Positions 56,904 through 64,000 of a DNA stretch of 64,000 nt are shown here, in pieces (within the stretch, counting starts at the first letter, position 1; the number at the start of each line of letters is the position of its first letter). A model generated the notes under the pieces. The model made no database searches. It was not told where the DNA came from and worked only from the letters and a program-made list of their open reading frames with translations. This DNA comes from Protula sp. h YS-2021. Its lineage: Eukaryota; Annelida; Polychaeta; Sabellida; Serpulidae. The stretch spans positions 47,992,490 through 48,056,489 of the forward strand of contig OX457024.1 of the NCBI GenBank assembly GCA_949752745.1, given 5' to 3'. The translations under genes and the position numbers were made by a program.

Positions 56904-57630
56904 TTATATTTTCAGAAAAGGAAAATTAGTCTTTTAATTTTTTATTTTGGGAAACGGGTATTGCAAAACCGTGGATTTGGTCGAGGAGACTGGTGTTTTT
57001 TCCTTGCAAAAAATAAGATATTAAATATTAAATCAATTCAAACGTACTATATATTCCTGTACACTGGTGTTTTTGTTGTTTTTTTTTGTGCACTGGCCTC
57101 AGTAATTTCTTTTTTCTATTTCTATATAACCAATCAATTAAGTAGATTTCACCCACAATTTTTAAGTTCGACTTGGTGTTTCTAAGCTAAATACCAGGCG
57201 CAGGTTGTTGCAGAAACACACACAAAAACTGACTTCAAATATCGCCGATTCAGACGCAAAACATAAACCATCTGCGAGCCGTAAACGACAAACAGGGAGA
57301 TAAAAAGGCGCATTTATTAGAATGACGAATCCGCTCTTTTCAGTTTATTGCTTTATTACTTATGTATGTATTCAAAAATAATTGCAAATGCACCATAAAT
57401 TCTTCTTACGGTTCTGCAAAACGAGTGGCCTCCTTGTACGTAAGATCAAATGGCAATATTTCTCTATCTGGCCTATTGCTATGGAACATGTAAGAAAAGA
57501 AACTAGACACAGCAGTAAGTGTGTTCATGTGGATGGTGTGAAGTGTAAGCACAAGAGCAGTGAAAAGAAACCAGTCGTCCGTTTTTTTTTTATCAGATAC
57601 AACCATATTCTGACATGGTTATCGTGACTT
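56904..57630. other. F-module-like remnant, then unassigned sequence
   Basis: 56950-57110 has GGATTTGGTCGAGGAGACTG, CCTTGCAAAAAATAAG and TGTGCACTGGCCTCAGTAA, a decayed F module. Beyond it I see nothing. Confidence 0.4.
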
Positions 57631-57639
57631 TAAAGTGTC

Positions 57640-57910
57640 CGTTGGTATCGTGTTCGCAACGATATGGTGTTCTGAGAGCGCGGTGTGCTTTCGTGTCCAC
57701 GAGGCCGTAGTGTACCGAGGGCGAGGTGTGCTGTCGTGCCCACGAGACCGTAGTGTGCCAAGAGTGAGATGTGCTGTCGTGTCCACGAGGCCGTAGTTTA
57801 CCGAGAGCGAGGTGTGCTGTCGTGCCCACGAGACCGTAGTGTGCAGAGAGCGAGGTGTGCTGTCATGTCCACGAGGACATAGTGTGCCGAGAGCGCGTTG
57901 TGGTTAACTG
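57640..57910. repeat. 43-bp minisatellite, ~6 copies
   Basis: GTGCTGTCGTG starts at 57728, 57771, 57814 and (variant) 57857: an exact 43-bp period. The unit includes CCACGAGACCGTAGTGTGC. Confidence 0.9.
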
Positions 57911-57991
57911 CTGCCTCTCACAGAATTGCTGCCCTGCACTATAATATTACTGCGCCTCCCCACCACACCTCCCGCAAACATGTTTTATTTA

Positions 57992-58983
57992 TTCCCCACA
58001 GGTAGAACCTGTGGGAATATATGCGATCGACCGCGTGTCGGTCGGTCTGTCGGTCTGTTGGTCGGTCTGTCATCAAGAGCTTGTTAACACGATAATTTAA
58101 AAACTCCTTCAAGGATTGTAATGAAACTTGGTATGTAGCTTCTATGGGAACAAACACAGATTTGTATCGTAAACGGGCCAGGGTCGTCCAAGGAAAATGG
58201 AGCAGCTGGACTTAAAAAATTTCAGCTCTTGATTGACTGTTGTGTGAGCTTGTTAACACGATAACTTAAAAACTGCTGCAAGGATTTTCATGAAACTTGT
58301 TATGTAGCTTCTATGGGAACAAACACATATCGGTATTGTAAATGGGCCAGGTTCGTCCAAGGAAAATGGACCAGCTGGACTTAGAAAATTTTAGCTCTTC
58401 ATTAACTATTGTTAACACGATATCTCAAGAACAACTGCAAGGATTTTAATGAAACTTGGTCTGTAGCTTCTAACAAGGATCCGTATTGTAAGTGGGTTAC
58501 GTTGGCCCAAGGATAATGAACCAAACAGACTTTGAAATTTACCAAATCTTGGAAATTATTCAGCATCGGAATGAGTCTGCTGACACGTTATCTCAAGAAC
58601 AACTGCAAGGATTTTAATGAAACTTGGTGTGTAGCTTCTTTGGGCTCTAACCTGGATCGGTATTATAAATGAGGTAGGTTGGCCGAAGGAAAATCAACCA
58701 AATGGACTTTGCAATTTACCAAATCCTGAAAATTATTCAGCATCGGAGTGAGTTTGTTAACACGGTATCTCAAGAACAATTGCAGGGATTTTAATGAAAC
58801 TTGAAGTGTAGCTTCTATGGGAACAAACACGGATCGGTATTGTAACTGGACCAGGTTCGTCCATGGAAAATGCACCAACTGGACTTGGAAAATTTCAGCT
58901 CTTGATTGACTATTGATGGCCGTGTTTAACTGATGATGGTAGGGAGGCAGTGGGGAATATGTGGGCTATGCACACTGCTCTAG
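57992..58983 (+). mobile_element. Pearl-like element with ~165-bp core array and CTCTAG end
   Basis: The hairpin TTCCCCACAGG-TAGAAC-CTGTGGGAA is followed by CGCGTGTCGGTCGGTCTG (a GTCG/GTCT tract). Five core units of about 160-170 bp follow, from 58080 to 58920 (ACACGATAACTTAAAAACT..., AATGAAACTTGGTATGTAGC, CTATGGGAACAAACACAG). CAGTGGGGAATATGTGGGC is a subterminal inverse of the start, and the end is CTCTAG (58978-58983) followed by TT. Confidence 0.8.
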
Positions 58984-59412
58984 TTATTTGAAAATCAAAG
59001 GTAAGATGGTTTTTTTTTTTTTTTGTTTTTTTTTTTTGTATTTTTTTGTATTATTCAGAACTCCTGTATCGCCACTGGAGAAATTGTTACTACTCCAAAG
59101 ATCGAGTTACTGGAAGTGGTCATTTACCCTTTAGATGCAGAACATATTTAGAGGTTGTTAAAAAAATTGGCATAAAAGAGAACTGAGATTGCCTGCATCT
59201 TCTTTTGTTAGACTGTTTGACGTGTTCCGAACGCTTGTTTATCAATATCGCATGATGTTAATGTTATTCATTTCTCCTCAGCTAATCCTCTGAAATCTGC
59301 CGAATGACAACAGCGGATGGAGAATGTGGGTCGGATAAACGAGGAGAGGGGTAAATGGACCACCTGCTCGAATTGCTACTCAAGCTCTGATAACAAAAAT
59401 ATATAAACACTT
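58984..59412. other. Nothing recognised; T-run near 59009-59048
   Basis: No gene signal. Confidence 0.3.
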
Positions 59413-59682
59413 TACTATTTAAAATAAGAACACATCAAGCAAATAAGAATCGACACATTTTTTTTAGTCGCAGGCGAAATTGGATACTATTGATAGAGTG
59501 AGTCTGTTCCGGAATAGACTGGTGAGGCTCAGTCTGACTGAAATATATAGCGAATTGTCGTTAATGTGCATTAGTCTATTCCGGAATAGACCAGCTCTTG
59601 CTGCAGTTCCTCGTTTCGCAAATAACGCAAACACACGTGAATCCTCATTTACTTGATATAATCGTATTTCAAATAATAGAGT
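59413..59682. mobile_element. MITE of the AAATAAGAA family (~270 bp)
   Basis: The left arm ACTATTTAAAATAAGAACAC, ATCAAGCAAATAAGAAT is inverted on the right as TCATTTACTTGATATAATCG and ATTTCAAATAATAGAGT. Two TCTRTTCCGGAATAGAC palindromes lie inside (59504 and 59574). Confidence 0.78.
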
Positions 59683-60224
59683 ATTTGTACAGATTAATCA
59701 AAATGTGTGATTTTGTAATGCATTGCAGCTTTTCTTGTTTCGGACTGTGAACTTTTTGATGCTATAATGAAGTCTGAATCAGAGATTTGTTTGTTATTCA
59801 AAGCAAACAATTATAAAAACAATTTAAAAAAAGAGAAGAGGCAGTATTATTATATAGGGGGCAGTAGTGTTATATAGTGGTATCATATAATACTGTCACC
59901 AGGGAGAGGGTGGGGGGAGGGGTAGGAGGGAGGCGGATAAACAGTTATGGAGGCATTAGTATTTCCTGACATCGGTGTGGTATCTTGTCCCCGAGAACAA
60001 CTGTGTTAACGGAGTTAACGAGTGATAACGGAGTAGCACTGCATACAGGGCGGGGGGGGGGGGGGGGAGGGGGGGGGGCGGGCTTGCACGTCACGTGCAC
60101 ACTCACATGCATCAAGAGCCCACGGCCAGTGTTCCTGTGATGTAGCGTAGCTGAGCCCATTTATGATGAATTCGCTCGTGAGTAGCAAATTCGTGGACGC
60201 AAGTTACAAACCTGAATTTCACAC
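59683..60224. other. Nothing recognised; G-run at 60050-60078
   Basis: No gene signal. Confidence 0.3.
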
Positions 60225-60229
60225 ACACA

Positions 60230-61441
<1,212 letters not shown>

Positions 61442-61494
61442 ATTCCTCGTAGAGGGGAAACAGTTTTTTTTTTTTCTTTTTTTGTTTTTTGTAC

Positions 61495-61775
61495 TCTCTG
61501 TGTGTATGTGAGTGTGCGCATGTAGTGTGTGCACGTAGCGGGTGTATGTAGTGTGTGTATGTAGTGTGTGTATGTAGTGTATGTATGTAGTGTGTGCATG
61601 TAGTGTGTGCATGTAGCGGGTGTATGTAGTGTGTGCATGTAGTGTATGCATGTAGTGTGTGCATGTAGTGTGTGTATGTAGTGTGTGTATGTAGTGTATG
61701 TATGTAGTGTGTGCATGTAGTGTGTGCATGTAGCGGGTGTATGTAGTGTGTGCATGTAGTATGTGCGTCTCTTGT
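61495..61775. repeat. 13-bp minisatellite
   Basis: The unit is TGTAGTGTGTGCA with GTATGTAG, CGGG and TATGCA variants. Starts such as 61561, 61574 and 61587 give a 13-bp period. Minus-strand His/Thr/Tyr frames are artefacts. Confidence 0.92.
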
Positions 61776-62340
61776 AGTGACTTGATTTTGTCAACACGAT
61801 AACTCTCGAACGAAACTTCGGATCAGCTTCAAACTTGGTGGGATTATGCGTTGAGCTGGTCCGCCCGTTGGGCTTGTATTTGACGTATATTGGACAACGC
61901 GTGACGTCATAGCACGTCAAAACATGGATGTTTCGCCATTAATGTTACTGCCCGAAGCAACAAAAAATCGCATAATTCACGGCTCAAAGATGGGATTAAA
62001 TTAAGATCATGAATTGATCTCACATCGTCTTGAAAATTCCCATTCCATTCTCTTAGTTTGAGATCAATTTGTGGTTTATTTAAGACTGCTCAGGAATGTC
62101 AAATATTGGTAATTTAAGATTAATTAAGACAATCATCTCAAATTAGTCTTGAATTGTGGAATCGATTTCAAAAAAGAAAAAGAATGCATGAGGACATACA
62201 GTCCTAATTTGAGACTAATATCAGTCGATGTTGACCCACGGTGACCCTGTCCAGGTACCAACCGGTTTCAATGCTGCTTAACTTCCTGTGCATCCACCTA
62301 CAAAAGCTAGAACACCGTGCCTCCCATTATAGAGGCACTA

Positions 62341-62400
62341 AACATGTAATATAGGATATAGGATAATATAGGATATAATATAGGATGATATAGGACAATA
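62341..62400. repeat. ATATAGGATA simple repeat
   Basis: Several ATATAGGATA/ATATAGGATG units. Confidence 0.85.
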
Positions 62401-62865
62401 ACTAGGGTGGGTCCGACAGTTCATAGTGTATGTGACTTACATAGCACAACGTGTGACATCATATGACGTTAAAGCGGATTGTTCACTTTGTTAACATAAT
62501 AACTCTCGAACCGACGCTGAGCCGTTTCGAGGTAAGCGGGTGGGGTTTGCGAGTGGGGTTTGTTGAGCTGCTTGGGGAGGAGGAAAAGAGTAGGCGGTAC
62601 ATTTATTAACCAGTGCACAAGACATTGCGGCTTGCTGGACATATCATGACACCGTATTTTCTCTATTTATTTTAGTGGGCTGACAGCGAAGTCGTTTTCA
62701 CTGCCAAGCTGTTCCGTATATGTGAGCGGTTATGTAACCTAAGCATTTGCTTGCAGCAGCTGGAAGTATTTTTCATTCTTTAAGTGGATCATCTGCAATC
62801 TTCTGTAATGACAAACAGCTCACCATTTTGGTGTAAATGTGCCCCCTCTCCCAACCCCTCCACTC

Positions 62866-63236
62866 CAGGGGTGCACATAAGGATTTTTTTTACCTTCGCC
62901 AATTTGGCGAAGGACGTTCAGCTCACCTTCTCCAAATCGAATTCACCTTCGCCAAATTAACCCTCTTACTAAAACTGTAACTTAATTTGTTTATTGCATA
63001 TAAACTATACATCTTCTTAACTATATTGTCCAGTTTATGTCTTTATAGAGCTACATCGGTAGCTACTCAGTCCTGACCGATTTGTAGTTTTCATCTAAAG
63101 CGTTTAACTTTTCGTCAAGCTTGATTATGAAAAAAAATTTACCTTCGCCAAGTTGGTGAAGGTGAATCTGTTCACCTTCGCCAAATGGATTTCACTTTCG
63201 CCATGGCGAAATGCGAAGGTCTTATGTGCACCCCTG
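62866..63236. mobile_element. hAT MITE with perfect 16-bp TIR and 8-bp target duplication
   Basis: CAGGGGTGCACATAAG (62866-62881) and CTTATGTGCACCCCTG (63221-63236) are exact inverses. CTCCACTC flanks both sides (62858-62865 and 63237-63244). Inside, ACCTTCGCCAA/TTGGCGAAGG words recur in both orientations near each end. At 371 bp with no coding capacity it is a clean non-autonomous hAT. It splits the D module of the surrounding element, so it is younger than that element. Confidence 0.95.
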
Positions 63237-64000
63237 CTCCACTCCACACCTTAGTGAGTCATCTACTGCACATTTGGAAAGGATGTCTTTCTGTGCTTTG
63301 CGGCGGATGAAAATGACCGAAAACAAGGTATATATCATGGAGGCTAGTACACTTTGGGTACAGACCCATACCGTGAAAGGGCTAAGAGGGTTGGAGGTGT
63401 GTTCAGGGCCGCGCCTACATTAGTTTGTGGTGACTCTAAGCAAAATAAAATCACCAGTGAAATAGAGAATTGGTGATGCAGCAACCACCTTCCAGACCCG
63501 GATAAAAAAGACAACGGTAAAGCCTATTTGTAGCGGCCACCTTCAAGACCCGGATAAAAAGACGTACATTAAAATCTGTTTGTAGTTCCCGACTCCTCGA
63601 CCCGCATAGAAGACGTACAGTTAAATCTATTTTAACGACCACCTTCCAGAGTCGGACAAGAAGGCTAGTCATGATCAGGATAAAAAGACAGTAAAACCTC
63701 TATAGTGACCATCTTCCAGACCCAAATAAAAAAAAACGTACACTAAAACCTGTTTGTAGTTCCCACCTCCTGTACCCAGGTGAGAGACGTGCAATTAAAC
63801 ATCTTACAGGATCGAATAAAAAGACTTACAGTAAAACCTGTGTAGTGACCTCTTTCCAGTATATTAGATAAAAAAGACGTAGAGTATAATTCTAGTTTAT
63901 AGTGACCACGTTCCAGATTTGATAAACATGTACCTAGATGTATATAGAAGTTAACGATTAAGATACCTCGAGTCAGGTTACGCAGCTCCACCACCCTTCA

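Larger units (their letters stand above)
61442..64000 (+). mobile_element. Large CRE-type element, 3' end beyond the window
   Basis: The start is a hairpin-like TTCCTCGTAGAGGGGAA, then a GT-rich 13-bp minisatellite (61495-61775). One core-like unit follows (ACACGATAACTCTCGAACG, TTCAAACTTGGTGGGATTAT) with a perfect TGACGTCA at 61902-61909. Then D (TTTAAGTGGATCATCTGCAA, AACAGCTCACCATTTTGGTG; continued after a nested MITE as ATGACCGAAAACAAGGTATA) and E units (63480-63945). F and the CTCTAG end are not in the window. Confidence 0.6.

Noticed and set aside
57660..57900. 43-bp array as a coding repeat
   Set aside because: 43 is not a multiple of three and no frame crosses the array consistently.
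61985..62200. Inverted-repeat element around AATTGATCTCAAATTAG-like words
   Set aside because: Words such as TTTGAGATCAATTTG recur in both orientations, but I could not define ends or flanking duplication.

Overview
This window looks like a gene-poor, repeat-rich stretch of a large animal genome, most likely a marine lophotrochozoan and probably a mollusc. The only host gene I recognise is spread over spliced exons with introns of 0.1 to 6.7 kb. There are two tRNA-derived SINEs with intact target duplications, decayed LINEs, hAT and Tc1/mariner remnants, several MITE families and many minisatellites. A recurring element type (C-rich 5' hairpin, GT-rich microsatellite, core repeats of about 155-170 bp, terminal CTCTAG) resembles the pearl/Helentron-associated elements known from bivalves. 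The taxonomic call is inference from this repeat content; no marker gene settles it.

Host gene. Five consecutive exons on the + strand (10009-10120, 10226-10326, 10793-10884, 17561-17653, 20122-20217) join in matching phase into about 164 residues. These resemble the N-terminal half of the luminal part of B3GALNT2, a GT31 beta-1,3-N-acetylgalactosaminyltransferase. A sixth exon near 20728 is possible. The first exon with the membrane anchor and the catalytic exons with the acidic metal-binding motif were not found. The 6.7-kb intron holds a 22-bp satellite, a hAT element inserted in it, a 41-bp satellite and a rearranged Tc1 fragment. The next intron holds a 20-bp-TIR MITE.

Layout. 0-5 kb: a LINE 3' end, a second LINE inserted into a dispersed repeat, and a pogo/Tc1-type MITE. 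5-9.9 kb: a 50-bp minisatellite and a 169-bp-unit pearl-like array. 10-20 kb: the exons and intronic repeats. 20-32 kb: in-frame 63-bp and 45-bp minisatellites, a duplicated segment, a MITE, a SINE and repeat fragments. 32-35 kb: a 1.7-kb pearl-like element containing a foldback MITE and a second SINE. 37-46 kb: a nest of large CRE-rich elements in both orientations. 46-52 kb: microsatellites and mostly unrecognised sequence. 51-60 kb: MITEs, a GAAA-type array and three more hairpin/CTCTAG elements. 61.4-64 kb: another large element interrupted by a hAT MITE.

Most long open frames here are by-products of tandem repeats. Only the GT31 exons look like functional host coding sequence. The most interesting non-genic signal is the element superfamily and its dense array of perfect TGACGTCA (CRE/ATF) palindromes.
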